In this document: positions 34,984 through 47,861 of the stretch, in pieces
How the letters are laid out: each line of letters opens with the position of its first letter
Numbering within the stretch: position 1 is the first letter of the stretch
DNA from: Eucalyptus grandis
Taxonomy: Eukaryota > Streptophyta > Magnoliopsida > Myrtales > Myrtaceae
Reading direction: 5' to 3'
NCBI RefSeq assembly: GCF_016545825.1
Contig: NC_052613.1
Coordinates: 58,354,833 to 58,418,832 of the forward strand
Length of the DNA stretch: 64,000 bases
The notes under the pieces: model-generated
Database searches by the model: none
What the model saw: the letters and a program-made list of their open reading frames with translations, nothing else
Told to the model about the DNA's origin: nothing
Made by a program: the position numbers and the translations under genes

Positions 34984-35614
34984 GGCAACAACCGGCTTTT
35001 AGTGTGAACAGGTGAAAAAAGGGCAGCCGTAACCTTTCCTTGCTGTTCACGTTCGGCTCTTTTTTTCAAATATGGTGGCTACCCATCTGCTCTTCAGCAG
35101 GGATAACATTAAAGAAATGTTAGTCCATCTTTTGCAGGAGAATTTTCACGTCCCCCATTAATGCGTGCATGTGCAGCATTAATGAGGGAGAGATAATGGA
35201 CGTGAAGCACTCTTCTTTCTTTTATTTTTTTTTTTTACTTTCATTGTGTGTTTTCATACCAGCAAGAGAGAGACCATCTTTCGCCCATCTTATTGATCGA
35301 GGGCCCCTACCACATCCGCCGAATTAATGCATGCATTAATGAGAGAAAGACAATCCTTTTGTGAATATTATCGACCACGAGTCGTTGCGTCTTGTTGCCC
35401 TTTAGTACCGATGCAAATGCGACTACATGAAATGCAATTTTACTATTTTTTATTTTTATTTTTATGTAACTAATTACTAAATGATTAGGCAAAAATTTAG
35501 GTGTCAACAGCCATTGCCCTTATCCAAAAAGACACGTGATATAGAAGGAATCATCATCATTAACTTGCTTCCTCCTCCTGTATAGGTTCCCCATTGTTAA
35601 ATCGAAGGGCCCAA

Positions 35615-36053
35615 TATTAGATAATTCATATAATTCTTTGATGCAGAAATTCATAACAAATCAGTGATCGTTTGATTTTTATGATTTTCACAAATAGATG
35701 AAGACATGCATTTATCCATAGCGCTACACTTGATGATGATCGTTGTAGAAAACCCAAAGAACTCGAACCAAATGAAGAAATCCGATTTTTCTCCCTTAAC
35801 CCATTAAACCTTAATGTATTCAATTGATGGAGGAAAGAATACCAAATTCTTTTTGTTATTGTTGTTCATTTTGGGTGGAGAGAGGATCGGACTCTATTTA
35901 TACGTTCATTGAAAATGTGCCTTTCATCAAAACGATATACCCTTTTGTTTTCTTAGAGTCGTACCTTCTCGTAATCAATAATTATTTATAGCATTTCAAT
36001 AATTATTAAACCATATAATAAATCACATAACATGGGCCACGATAATTCTTACA
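35615..36053 (-). repeat. Copia-2 3' LTR
   Basis: 439 bp. It pairs with 41962-42400 at the same length, with scattered substitutions (about 5% by eye). Confidence 0.9.
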
Positions 36054-36067
36054 TTCTCCCACTTGGC
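36054..36067 (-). promoter_or_regulatory. Copia-2 polypurine tract
   Basis: GCCAAGTGGGAGAA on the minus strand directly abuts the 3' LTR. Confidence 0.7.
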
Positions 36068-36435
36068 CCATATGATGTTCCTTTCATGGTTTAATAAAAA
36101 CTGTAATGTGCACAATAAGATTATGCTATAAAATTTCATTAAATTGGCAATCACATAATAATCACAATTAAGTAAAGAAAACTAATGTGAGTCATAGCGG
36201 TTGTATGTCATTAATCGACATAGACCCTTCTATGCACTACAACTATAGCACTTTACTTAACATGATCCATAAATGAGAAGTAATAGTCCAACTATAATGT
36301 TTCTTTAGAAACTATCCTATTTAACATTCATCTATTTCCATAATGTATACTAAATAGAAAACAGGAAATATCAGAAACACCTAAGTGAGCTCAAAGTGTC
36401 AAATACATAAACTTAATACAATCATAATACAAATA

Positions 36436-39400
36436 TTAATGACGTCCAATAATGCCCATCCTTTCAACATGCTCATTAAATGTTTTGGGCGGCAGTCCTT
36501 TTGTTAAGGGATCTGCTATCATAAGATTGGTGCTAATGTGCTCAATTGACACTCTTTGTTTCTGAACTTCTTCTTTGACAGACAAGTATTTGATCTCCAT
36601 ATGCTTAGCATCCTTAGAATACTTGTCATTCTTAGAGAAGAAAACTGTTACAGAGTTATCACAATAAATTTTCATCAGCTTGACAATACTGTCGACAATC
36701 ACAAGCCCTGAAATAAAATTCCATAGCCATAATCCATGAATTGTGGCCTCAAAGCATGCCACAAATTCAGCTTCCATAGTGGATGCAGCAATAATTGATT
36801 GCTTCGCACTCTTCCATGAAATTGCCCTTCCAGCCAGAAGAAACAAGTAACCAAACGTTGATTTTCTTGTATCGACACAGCCGGCTAAGTCTGAATCTAA
36901 ATATCCAATCACCTTGAGATGATTGGATCTTTTATAAGTGAGCATATAATTCTTCGTTCCTTGCAAGTATCTAAGAACTTTTTTTGCAGCTTTCCAATAA
37001 TCCATTTTAGGATTACTTTGATACCTGCCCAGCATTCCAACAGAAAAACCGATGTCTGGTCTGGTGCAAGTTTGTGCATACATTAAGCTCCCCACAACAG
37101 ATGCATAAGGAATATTATTCATTTGTTATCGTTCTAATCACTTTTCGAACATTGCATAAGGCTAAATTTATCACATTTCTGAATTGAAACTATTCATGTT
37201 GAACATTTACTCATATTAAATCTCTCTAAAATTTTCTCAATGTAGATTTTCCGAGACAATCCTAATAATCCTTGTGATCTATCATGGAATATTTCTATTC
37301 CTATCACATATGTTGCCTCTCCCATATCCTTCATTTCAAAATTCTTAGAGAGAAATTTCTTGATTTCATGTAACAAACCAAGATCATTAGCAGCAAGCAA
37401 AATATCATCAACATACGAACTAGAAAAATAAACTTGCTCCCACTAATCTTCATATATATACACCGATCAACGGTATTTTCCTTAAATCCAAATGAAGTTA
37501 TGGTATCGTTAAACTTAAGATACCATTGTCGGGAAGCTTGTTTAAGTCCATATATTGACTTCTTTAATTTACATACCATGTGTTCCTTTTCTTTAACTGA
37601 AAAGCCTTCGGGTTGATCCATATAAACCTCTTCTTCTAAATTTTCATTAAGAAAGACGGTTTTTACATTCATTTGGTGTAACTCCAAGTCATAATGAGCC
37701 ATCAAAGCCATAATGATTCTAAGTGAGTCTTTCTTAGAGACTGGTGAAAATGTCTCTTTATAGCCAATGCCTTCTTTCTGAGTAAAACCCTTTGCAACAA
37801 GTCTGGCTTTATGTCGTTCAATATTGCCTTTTGAGTCGCGCTTGGTCTTAAAGACCCATTTACACCCGACCTTCTTACATCCTTTAGGCAATTCAACTAT
37901 ATCCTAAACTTGATTTTGATGCATGGATTTTAACTCTTCTTCCATGGCATTAAACCATTCATTAGAATCTTCACATTCCATGGCTTGGGAAAATGAATTT
38001 GTATCATTTCCAATTCCTAAGTCAATTCTGACTCTTATAGATAAACCATATAGTCATCAGAAATAGCCGATCTCTTTTCTCTTTGAGATCTCCTTAATGC
38101 TATTTCTTGTGACTTGGCTATTGGAGGTTTATTATTGACATTTCCATTATCGAGTGTTTGTTCATTAATTTGTTGTTCTTGATTATTGTTAGATTATTCT
38201 ATAATATCAGGAACAACAACTTTAGAAGTTTTGGGTATAAGAACTTCTACCCTTACTTCTTGAAAGCAAGCATCACGCATTCTTTCGCTCCCATTGATGT
38301 CACCATTCTCAATGAACCTAGCATTTCCAAATTCAACAATTCTTGTACTATGATTAGGACAATAAAATTTATACCCTTTGGATTTCTTTGCATAATCAAT
38401 GAAATAACCACTAACCGTTCTTGAATCTAATTTCCTTTCATGTGGATTGTAAATTCTTACTTCTACTTGACAACCTCAAACATGCAGGTGTCGTAAACTA
38501 GGTTTCCTTCCCGTCCACAGTTCAAAAGGAGTCTTTGGAACTGCCTTACTAGGAACCCTGTTTAATAAGTACATAGAATTCTACAAAGCATACATCTACA
38601 AAGACAATGGTAAAGATGAATGACTCATCATACTCCTAACAATTTCCATTAAAGTACGATTACGCCTTTCTGTTACACCATTTTGTTGTGGTATACCTGG
38701 CATTGTGTATTAAGCACAAATGCCATGTCTTTCAAGAAATTTAGCAAATGGACCTGAACATTGTCCCAATTCATCATACTTTCCATAATATTCACCGCCT
38801 CTATCCGATCTTATTATTTTCACCTTTCTATCTAATTGCCTCTCAACCTCTTTAATATACACTTCAAGTGCATTCACTGATTGAGACTTATCATGCAATA
38901 GATAAATGTAACCATATTGTGAAAAATTATCAATAAAGGTTATGGAATAGCTTTCCTTATCAAAAGATGGAATATCAAAAGGACCACATATGTTAGTATG
39001 TATAATTTCAAGAAGCTATGTGCTTTTTGTGGCACCTTTTTTAGTGTGTTTTGTTTGTTTACCTTTAATACAATCAATACACATTCCAAGGTTAGTAAAA
39101 TCCAAATTTGGAAGAATTTCATTCTTCATTAATCTTTGCATTCTTTCCTTTGATATATGACCCAAACGTTTATGCCACAAGTAAGCAAAATTTTTATTCA
39201 CCAAACTTCGTTTAGTGCCAACATTATGATGCAAGGTCATTAATGTCTCAACAAAAGTATTATCAAGTCTAAATTTATAGAGATCATCACATAAAATTCT
39301 AGTTCCAATAAGAGTATCACTCTTAAATAGACTGAAAGATTCAAATCCAAACTTACAATAAAATCCCGCCACATCAAGTTTTGGCAAATAAACTAAATTG

Positions 39401-40470
39401 TGAGAAAATGTAGGTACATAAAGGGTTCGAAACAAATCCAAATAATGCCTAGTATCTAAGATCAAACGATAAGTGCTAATGCCTTCAACTGGAGCTTTAT
39501 TTATGTTCCCTGTAATCACATAACTTTCATTTGGCTTTATAGTTTGGATTGTAAGAAATCCCGACATCGTATTTGACACATGAGTGGTGGCACCAGAATC
39601 AATCCACCAAGTATTATGAGGAATTTCAGTAAAGTTTGATTCAAAGCATACTAAAGCACAAGGCTTACCTTTCTTTTCGAACCAAGCCTTACATTTCAAA
39701 CAATCTTTTTTCAAGTGTCCAATTTTGTTGCAAAAATGACACTTAATAAGATTGCGTTCCTTCTTGTGGATTTGAGAAGTCTTTAAAGAGTCATTCAGGA
39801 TGTGTAGTCCTTTCTTCTTGCTCCTTCCACCTTTCCTCTTAAAATTCTTTCGAACTTTTTGATGACTTGAGAGATGAACATAATGAGCCTTTTGATTCTT
39901 TATCCTTGTTTCCTCTTGAACTAGCATACTGGCCAATTCATTTACATTTCACTTATCCTTTATAATGTTGTAATTCATTTGAAATGACACATATTGCTCA
40001 TGAGGTAAGGAATTAAGTATAAATTGTACTAAAAAGTACTCATCCACGTTCATTCCCAAAGTCCTTAACTTTGCTACTAAATTCGTCATCTCAAGTATAT
40101 GCTCATGCATGGTACGCGAACCATCATATTTCATGGTGGTTAGTGTGTTCATCAATGTACTAGCAAGTGACTTATCAGCAGTTTGAGAACGCTCTTCCAT
40201 AAATTTCATAAATTATTTAGCATTGTTAGTCTTGGGAAGAGAAGTTTTTAAGTTGTTTGCAACTGTCATTCGCATGAACATTAAGCTCAGTCTGTTTGAT
40301 CTTTCCCAAGCTTTATGGAAAGACTTTTCATCATTGCTACTTTCATCAGTAATAGCAGCTGGTTTCTCAGCTTGAAGCGTTAAATCAAGATCCAGGACAC
40401 CTAAGTGAAACTAGACTTGTTCACTCAAATCAAGAAAATTTATCCCATTGAATAGGGGAACAGATGAGGC
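36436..40470 (-). pseudogene. Copia-2 gag-pol polyprotein, broken by stops and one frameshift
   Basis: The gag occupies about 40470-39900 and ends in an intact zinc knuckle CHFCNKIGHLKKDC (39700-39741). The protease has WWIDSGATTHVSN near 39590. The integrase zinc region is at about 39170-39050 (LWHKRLGH, CIDCIKGK), and its catalytic core carries IRSDRGGEYYG near 38800. RT spans 37890-37190 (KKVGCKWVFKTKRD, then SYVDD-like in a shifted frame at about 37405). RNase H is 37122-36436 and ends PLTKGLPPKTFNEHVERMG. Stops interrupt gag and integrase at positions where Trp or Gln codons are expected, consistent with C-to-T decay. The RT frameshift near 37415 loses one base at a CAG-like site. It is not functional. 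Confidence 0.85.
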
Positions 40471-40999
40471 GTGCGAATGGAGTGAAATAGGTACAAATAC
40501 TGCAAATGTGCAAGAAAATACTCATATACTAATGCTTTGAGAATATCATATAATCAGATTCAAACTAAACGACACATGTACATCATAGTTCTCCTTTGGG
40601 CGATCCTATGATATACAATTATATATATACCATAATGATGCTAATAAATTTTATTTGATAATTGTAAATATATCTTATTAAAATTTATTTGTTATCTTTG
40701 GATATACAAACAAATTTAACAAATTATATTAATTATCAACCATCATGTTCATGAATTATAAGAAAATAATTAACCTTTGGGTTAATCCTAAGTTCTTATA
40801 ATAAATGAACTTCAATATACCCATAACTCCAATAATGATATAAAACATATCAATTTCATATATAGCATCAATTAATCATGGGTAATTGAATAAAACAATT
40901 TACAATATCAAAAAATTCAAAAGACTTCAAGGTTTGGCCACTTTGGTGACTAACAAACCATTCATAATATGAATTTTTAATATTGCAAAATATAAATAT

Positions 41000-41160
41000 T
41001 TACCAAATTGCACACAAGGATAAAACGTAATCAAAGCATAAGGGCAAAATCGTTAAAACATAATTCCATTAGGGCAAAATCATAAATTTATAATCCAGGG
41101 GCAAAATGGTAAATAATCAGCAAGGGCGGAATCGTAATTATAAACAAACAGGGGCAGGAA
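41000..41160 (-). repeat. Copia-2 leader with repeated GGGCAAAATCG words
   Basis: GGGCAAAATCGTTAAAACAT, GGGCAAAATCATAAATTT, GGGCAAAATGGTAAAT and GGGCGGAATCGTAATTA recur every 25-35 bp. The same style of repeat is seen before the gag-like fragment at 28470. Confidence 0.65.
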
Positions 41161-41177
41161 AAAAATTAAATTAAAAA

Positions 41178-41430
41178 TGGCGCCGTGGTACGTCGGGCGC
41201 GTGCTACGCACGTGCACGTCCAACGCGCAGGCGCGTGCGTTGCACGCGCTCGGCAACTGCCGCGCGCATGGGGTCCACGCACGCTGTGGTTGAGCGCGCG
41301 TGAGAGCGTGGACAACTGCAGCGCGCGCGTGAGGCCCACGCGCCTTCTTCCTCGCGCCCAGAAACGATTTTTCGCCGGTTTTTCACCATTTCGCCGCGGT
41401 TTCGCCGCCCGTTTCTTCTCCGGCAGCCCA
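41178..41430. other. CpG-rich segment in the Copia-2 leader
   Basis: The segment contains about 250 bp of dense CG and GC dinucleotides (TGCGTTGCACGCGC, GCGCGCGTGAG), with several short near-palindromes. It sits between primer site and gag in an otherwise AT-rich element. Open frames across it are compositional. Confidence 0.6.
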
Positions 41431-41947
41431 TCCCAGACACGAATAAATAATGGGTTTTGAAGAGCATGCCGACACGACCACATGGCTTTAAGTTTTGGTG
41501 AAAATGACTAAGAAATTGGCCCCAAATCAAACCAAAGTTTCCCCAAAACGCAAACCCTAACCACCGCGACTTGCGCCGTCCAATTTGCCTCTGGCAAACA
41601 CCGATATACCGGAAAAACTCATGCCTAATGTTCCTCATGGCAGTGCGACCTTATGGGTCTGAAATCAAGCGGTGGATCGCTAGATTTCCCTCGGAATCGG
41701 CGAGTTTCTTACTTGCCCTCAAAATTCCGAATTTTTTCATTTTCGTCCTTTTCCACTCGCGCACAGTAACTTTTCTTCGCCATTTTCATCCATGAAGAAT
41801 GTTCCATCATTCGGATTTTCTTTATCCATAATCATCCGAAAACATTTTAACAACAATAAATAATACGAACATGATCGTTCAACGAATCATCAAACATAAA
41901 TCATAATATTTCTTTAAACGGAAAAATCATGAGATCATAAACCAAAT

Positions 41948-41959
41948 GCTCTGATACCA
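41948..41959 (-). promoter_or_regulatory. Copia-2 primer binding site
   Basis: TGGTATCAGAGC on the minus strand, the standard initiator-Met tRNA complement, lies two bases inside the 5' LTR edge. Confidence 0.85.
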
Positions 41960-41961
41960 AC

Positions 41962-42400
41962 TATTAGATAATTCATATAATTCTTTGATGCGGAAATTTA
42001 TAACAAATCAGTGATCGTTTGATCTTCATGATTTTCACAAATAGATGAAGACATACCTTTATCCATAACGCTACACTTGATGATGATCGTTGTAGAAAAC
42101 CCAAAGAACTCGAACCAAATGAAGAAATCTGATTTCTCTCCCTTAACTCACTAAACTTTAATGTATTCAATTGATGGAGGAGAGAATACCAAATTCTTTC
42201 TGTTATTGTTGTTCATTTTTGGTGGAGAGATGACTGGACTCTATTTATACGTTCATTGAAAATGTGTCTTCCATCAAAGCGATATACCCTTTCGTTTTAT
42301 TAGAGTCATACCTTCTTGTAATCAATAATTATTTATAACATTTCAATAATTATTAAACCATATAATAAATCACATAATATGGGCCACAATAATTCTTACA
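41962..42400 (-). repeat. Copia-2 5' LTR
   Basis: 439 bp, TGTAAGAATTATTGTGGCCC at its 5' end on the minus strand. Confidence 0.9.
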
Positions 42401-42405
42401 CCCAA

Positions 42406-43061
42406 ACCCGACTGAACTCATAAAAGATCATCTGCATTATATATTTTAATATGATGCTCTCTAACTCCGAAACTTCTTGTTTTTTCTTTTTCCCACCTGG
42501 CGGCTCCTCAGCATAATGGTTATTGTCAGAAGTTATACGTATAGGTGTTGTTTCTGTGTCCTTATGTATTTTGTTTGGTAAACTGGGTTCGCGGGAAGGA
42601 ATCTGTGCCCTACGAGAGCAAGAGGAAGCAGGATTTTCAGAATGGGCCATGGAGACGCATATTCGATCAACTCCACGTTTGTGCAGGATTTGATTCCTTA
42701 CTGTGTTTAGAGTGTTGCGGCCGGTATAGATACTGTAAGCGGCCCGTTATTTATTTTATGTCTTGATTCTGCTTTCCATTATTGTCCTCCAGCGGCAATT
42801 GATCGAATTTGACGGCAGTGTCTGACATCTTCCTCTTTCGTATTCTTGTAACTATCAATCTGAGTTGTTTAGAGAACATTCCGCGTCTGCTGTTTATCAT
42901 TAGATTTATCTCTCTTTTACGATGATGAGGTACTCAAAAGATACCTAGTTGTCCATTTGATTTAATATCCCACTAGATGTGTATTACCAAGAGAGTAGCT
43001 TAATCATTCAATTGACCCGAACCCGAACCACCCAAGACCCCTCGCGTCTCGCTATTCACCC
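42406..43061. other. Mixed-composition DNA, no gene recognised
   Basis: A plus-strand frame at 42545-42766 and a minus-strand frame at 42396-42650 overlap. Neither has a recognisable motif. The region lies downstream (3') of the minus-strand EXO70 relic. Confidence 0.4.
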
Positions 43062-43600
43062 TTAAAGGCCGTCACCTAACTGGAGCAAACCACCCTCCCA
43101 AGGACACGATCCTCCTCGAAGACCGCGTTGAACCTCCGGAGCCAGTTCTTCGCGTGGTTCATCGATGTCTCTGCCCGCGGAAGCGAGGCCAGCACCTTGC
43201 TCGACCCCATCTCCTCGTAGTTCGCGGCATTCTGCTTGGCCTCCGCCTCTTTGCTTCGCCGCCCAGTCCTCCCTTAGCAAGTACCTGAGGCTCGACTGCC
43301 AGACCTTGACGACGACGTATTGGAGGTTGTTGGCCAAGGACAGGCACGACAGAGCCACGTCACAGCATCAAGAGTGCGAGCCGCACTGAGATTGGCGACG
43401 CGTTGGAGCCGAGGTCGGGGACAGTAGCCTCCACCGGTCAGTCAGCAACTATATCAGTAAGGATCTCGCTGTAGTCGGCGAGGAAGGTGAGCAGTTCTTG
43501 ACGTAGTGCGTGAGGGGTGGATCCCGCCGCCGGGACGGCAGTCTTGGAGGCATCCTTCACACGAGGCGTTCACTGGCATGAGCATGTCCTGTTGAAGAGA
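43062..43600 (-). pseudogene. EXO70 exocyst subunit pseudogene, C-terminal region
   Basis: Minus-strand segments read, in order, GIHPLTHYVKN-like, FLADYSEILTDIVAD, SPISVRLALL, LANNLQYVVVKVWQSSLRYL and LREDWAAKQ. In a shifted frame come NAANYEEMGSSKVLASLP and NWLRRFNAVFEE. This is the conserved helical C-terminal part of plant EXO70 proteins, which tether secretory vesicles to the plasma membrane. The breaks are a stop after IVAD, a stop after ALLML, and an extra A in the AAA run of GCAAAGAGG near 43258. The piece between SPISVRL and LANNLQ is also shortened. Plant EXO70 genes are often intronless, so the lack of introns is not evidence of retroposition. The subfamily cannot be assigned. Confidence 0.75.
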
Positions 43601-46408
43601 AGCAGCTCTCGATTGCGTTGTAATTAAAGTTTCCCTTGTGCTAAGGAGGGTTGAAAAGACATTATTTATACTGTCTATCTATGAGGACGTGATTATTTGC
43701 TTCTTTTTTTGTGTGGAAACTATCATGTTAGCACACACATTAGAGGAAAAGATAACTCCAGTTCAATTCTGAAAGGCCAATTTCATGTTTTATCATCATC
43801 TTTTTTTGTTTTTTTTCCCCAGCGATAGAATTGTTTATTATCTCCACGAAGGTGAGTTTCATTCAAGCCATGTAATTCAATGAATAGACAAAATGTCACC
43901 CAATAAAGAAACGTTAGTTATTTGGTAATTTGATATATCAGTTATTTTAAAAGATCTTTTATAAGTAGCCGCCAACCTGATATTATATCATCTATAGGCA
44001 AATCCTTTTATTATGTTAATGTTCTTGCAGCAGCAATACAAATAGTCACAAAAAAACATAGTGTTTGAGTACTCATCGTATACAGGCGAATGGAATTTAT
44101 CACGGAGGCATGCACATAATAGTTTTACTCACTTATACAGACAAATAATATATTAGCAACTAAATGTTCAACTCGAATTCCCAAATGTGTCGTAGCGGGG
44201 CAAAAATTAACTTTAAGAAAGCAATCACATGCATCAAAACCAATGCCATATTCGCATTTTTTCTATCCCATCTTCTTCAAATTTCCTTACACCAATTGCT
44301 TATCTTAGAAGGCAATTCTACCTGGGAACTTTCTGCTTACATGGACGATCCATGCTTTCATTACTCATTTTAGGCTTTCATCGTAAACATTTTTCATTTT
44401 GGATCCTCCCAAAACTTCCTCAAGGGTAATAATAAAAATATCCATTTTTCAAGTGGAGAAAGATCACCACTTTGTCGCCATATGGTGGAGTAGATACCTG
44501 CCAAGTTGACTTACCAAACACGTGGACAATAAGGAAATGATTACTCCAGAAGTAAGCAGGAATTATGCTCGTTTAAGGATTATAAGACGCCATTAAGGAA
44601 AGGAACAAATCGCATCCCGCCGTCCGAACTTGTGTCAGCCCTAGATTGCATAATCCAACGGCTGAGCACTACCTAAAACCCCGTCATTCTACTTGTGAAG
44701 ACTTTCACAAAGATTTCCATTCGAGGCAAAAGATTAGGTCATTCATGCCTTCATTAGAGTCATCAACATTATTATGAACGGACAAAAAGGACTCGCATTT
44801 ATTAATTAATTCCGCTCCCTAGAGTAGACCATATGATAATTTTTCAATAAAACGTAGGGAAACAAAGAATGACCCAACTTTCCATATTCAAATATTAATA
44901 GTGAAGTCCATGTGCTTTCATAGATAGTAAAAACAAGTGATATCGCGTGCCTTCTTTGCCTAAAAAGTATTACTCAACTTGATTATTAATACAAGGCATT
45001 AATTCATACGTAAAAATGATTTTCAAATAACCACCGCATATATTACTTTTGGACAAACAATGATACCGACTATTTTTAGATAGGGAAAGAACCAACGTCC
45101 ACCAATGTTGATTGAAGTCTTCCATTAATCATAATTACATGTGATGATTAAAAGATGTGCACTTGCTACCTAAAGCCTTATTGTTGTAGGACATCTATAA
45201 GTTCGAGTATAGTAGATTCCATGTATTTCCTATTTCACAATGTGTATGATTGTTTGTGTTGAATTGTTCTCTACTTGCTAAAACCAGTGAATTCATGTGT
45301 CGTGGCAATGATAGGGAAGTGACCTGATGGCAGTGCTCTCTTCGGAATGGAAAAGGAAAGGCACATTACCCAAATTGTCAGTACATCCTACATCACTCAT
45401 ATATGAGATTTATGTGTTCTTTATTTACATGTGATCTTATTTTATCTAGTAGTTTAAACTTTCAAGTGTAACTTTAGAACATGGATATTTATGAATGTAT
45501 GGTCCCTTTCATCAAATTTCACATGAGCTTACACATAAGAAAATGTTAAAGTACCTCATATTGCTTGTTTATGGGACTTATATTTTTTTTATATATACAT
45601 GGTCTCAATGTACCCATTACTTTAAGTTTTTAGTTGGACTTTTGAAGCTGAGCTTTGTTGTAATTAGGAGAAAAAGATGAATGTTTAAATGGAAGATAGA
45701 AAAAAGAAATACATATCTATAGATATGGAATTTCTATGAGAAGGGAAATGAGTAGAATTTAAATTTTAGGCATTTTTATCCCAATGTTCATTTTCCCCCA
45801 AACATGGCATTGTATAATTATAAAAAAATAAAAATTATAGGCCCTATCTTTGTTGATGACTTAATTACGGAGTAACCTTTATTAGAAATCCTCCATTGAG
45901 AAAGAGGTTTGGCTCCACTTAAAATTATAAAGATAATATTGCGCATTGGCTACTATTTAGAAATCATATTAAACAAATTAAAAATTCATAACTTCATTAC
46001 ACATTAATCTAAAATTTAGAAATTATTTATATCATTTTTCTATGTTTAAATTATTTGAATGGTTCATCAGATTGGGTAATTGGCAGGCGAAATTCGTGGG
46101 AAAGTACTTGGACGCTTTCCCCCTTCGATACCGACAAAATACGTGCGCAGCCCTAGCTGACGTCATCCTAGATAGTGTCTACCGCGCAAGCGACAGCTGC
46201 CCCTGTTCCTTTGCACGAGAACAATCCCATCATTTGATGTAGATAAGATACGAAGCACACGAAGAACTGTCATCTAGTTCAAAAAAAAAAAAAAAAAAAG
46301 CACTGTCATCGGGCGAATGAAATTATCGTTTTGTGATTATTTGTTGATACTTGTTAGTTGTTCCTAATCCAAAGGTTGTATGGTAACCTTCTTCTTAAAG
46401 AATATTCC
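43601..46408. other. Long AT-rich stretch, no gene recognised
   Basis: The N-terminal half of EXO70 is not found upstream of the relic. A 66-codon plus-strand frame at 46042-46242 lies in a locally GC-richer patch but matches nothing known. An A run lies at about 46280-46299. Otherwise the stretch is low-complexity intergenic DNA. Confidence 0.45.
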
Positions 46409-47861
46409 TGTCGCGACCTAATTTTTCGCGGGTTCACCACCTAAAACTAGGTTAATGGATTGTTAAGCCTAAACTTAACTTGGGCTCTCCCAAGCCCATA
46501 CCAATTCACGACTTAGGTTTGAATTCTTAATTATTTAGGAATCGCCACTAATCAGTTTATGGTAGGTCGATTAGACACCTAAGTAAAATAATGGGAGAAT
46601 TACTTTACTCCTACGAACCAGAGACTAAGGGTACGGGGACTTGGTTACACCAGACTATCATAGTGCCCTTTCGGTACCTTTTTATTTCATTTTAAAAAAA
46701 ACGTTTGGCAATTGAATTGATTTTAATCTAACTTCCTAACATGTGAGGTGATCATACGTGTGCGCATACCACCAATTTAACACTCAAGAAAGCAATTTAA
46801 TATTGCAAAGGAGCAATGAAAGCATTTACATTGTTAAATCAGAAATCACATCAACAGCCCTAGATATGATTTCTAATGAACACGCAATTTCAATTTTTTG
46901 TTTTCACTTTATTTAATGAAAATCATGACTTATGCAATGCATCTAATATGACATGGCAGCATGACCTAAACTATATGACATGAAGAAATGCAATAATTAA
47001 ATGCCATCTAAATGACCTAATTCTAATGACATGCAATGCGATGCAATGACATACAAAATTATTTAAACTAAGATGACATGCCGCATATAATTTAGCACGC
47101 GAGTTATATGTCATGCGACATTTATTAAATGATTTAGTCTAATGACGAGGAAGTTCTAATAAAAACTAAATGACGTGCATTTGATATTTCTATTTAAAAA
47201 TGCGAAAATAATCTAGCTAGATTAAAATTCAATCTAATTTAAACTAAGGATTAAGTCACATTAAATCATAATTTAAACTAAGATATTATCTTAATCTAAC
47301 AATGTAATTGATCTAATATGCAATGACGTGCGGAGCAAGCCCTAATGACATATGCATGATATTTTTTATCTTTTATTTTTTATTTAAAATTCAAAATTTA
47401 AAATTGCCACGTAATTAAACATGCAACTAAAATCCTAAATTAATGCATTTTTTTATATTTTTCGAACTAAGATCCCTATCCTAGCTATGCAAGATAACAA
47501 TCTAAAACAAACTGAATCCTAATTCAAATATATTTTTTTTAGATTTTTTTTAGATTTTTTTTAGTGATTCTCTAAAACAAGTCATTGTCAACTAAGCAGT
47601 AAATCTAAACAATCAAGATATGCAATCAAATAAATGATCAAAATAATCGAAAAAATAACATGTTGTCTCACAGGTTAAATTAACGATTATCCTAACCCTA
47701 ATTATCACGACAAAGGGTTCAAAATAACTAAAAATCTGATCCGAATTCTTACGGATCAAATTAATAATTATATTGATTCAGTACTTAAAAACTATCAACA
47801 AACCCCAAAAATTAATGTAATTAAAAAAAATAACCCGACATCTTACGGGTCAAATTAATAA

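Larger units (their letters stand above)
31886..35509 (-). mobile_element. Family A long solo LTR, copy 2 (3,624 bp), exact GCCAT target duplication
   Basis: The ends are TGTCGCGACC at the left and GGTGTCAACA at the right. GCCAT flanks the element exactly on both sides (31881-31885 and 35510-35514). Its first 400 bases track copy 1 closely (GATCATGCGGGTGCGCAA, ACCAATTTAACACCCAGATAA). It has no internal region or partner LTR. It contains an (AT)n run, a GC island and the minus-strand TATA box. The perfect TSD shows the solo LTR is otherwise undisturbed. Confidence 0.85.
35615..42400 (-). mobile_element. Copia-2: Ty1/copia element with both LTRs (6,786 bp)
   Basis: Two 439-bp LTRs flank a gag-pol region on the minus strand, with CCCAA duplicated exactly at 35610-35614 and 42401-42405. 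It has a primer site, a polypurine tract and a leader of about 1.4 kb between the primer site and gag. The LTRs begin TGTAAGAATT but end ATCTAATA in both copies, so the canonical CA end is lost in both. The RNase H region (YASVVGSLMYAQTCTRPDIG, WLWNFISGL, IADPLTKGLPP) is of a common plant copia type, perhaps Tork-related. The lineage is not secure. Confidence 0.9.

Noticed and set aside
46042..46242. 66-codon plus-strand ORF in a GC-richer patch
   Set aside because: It has no recognisable motif, no splice context and no homologue I know.
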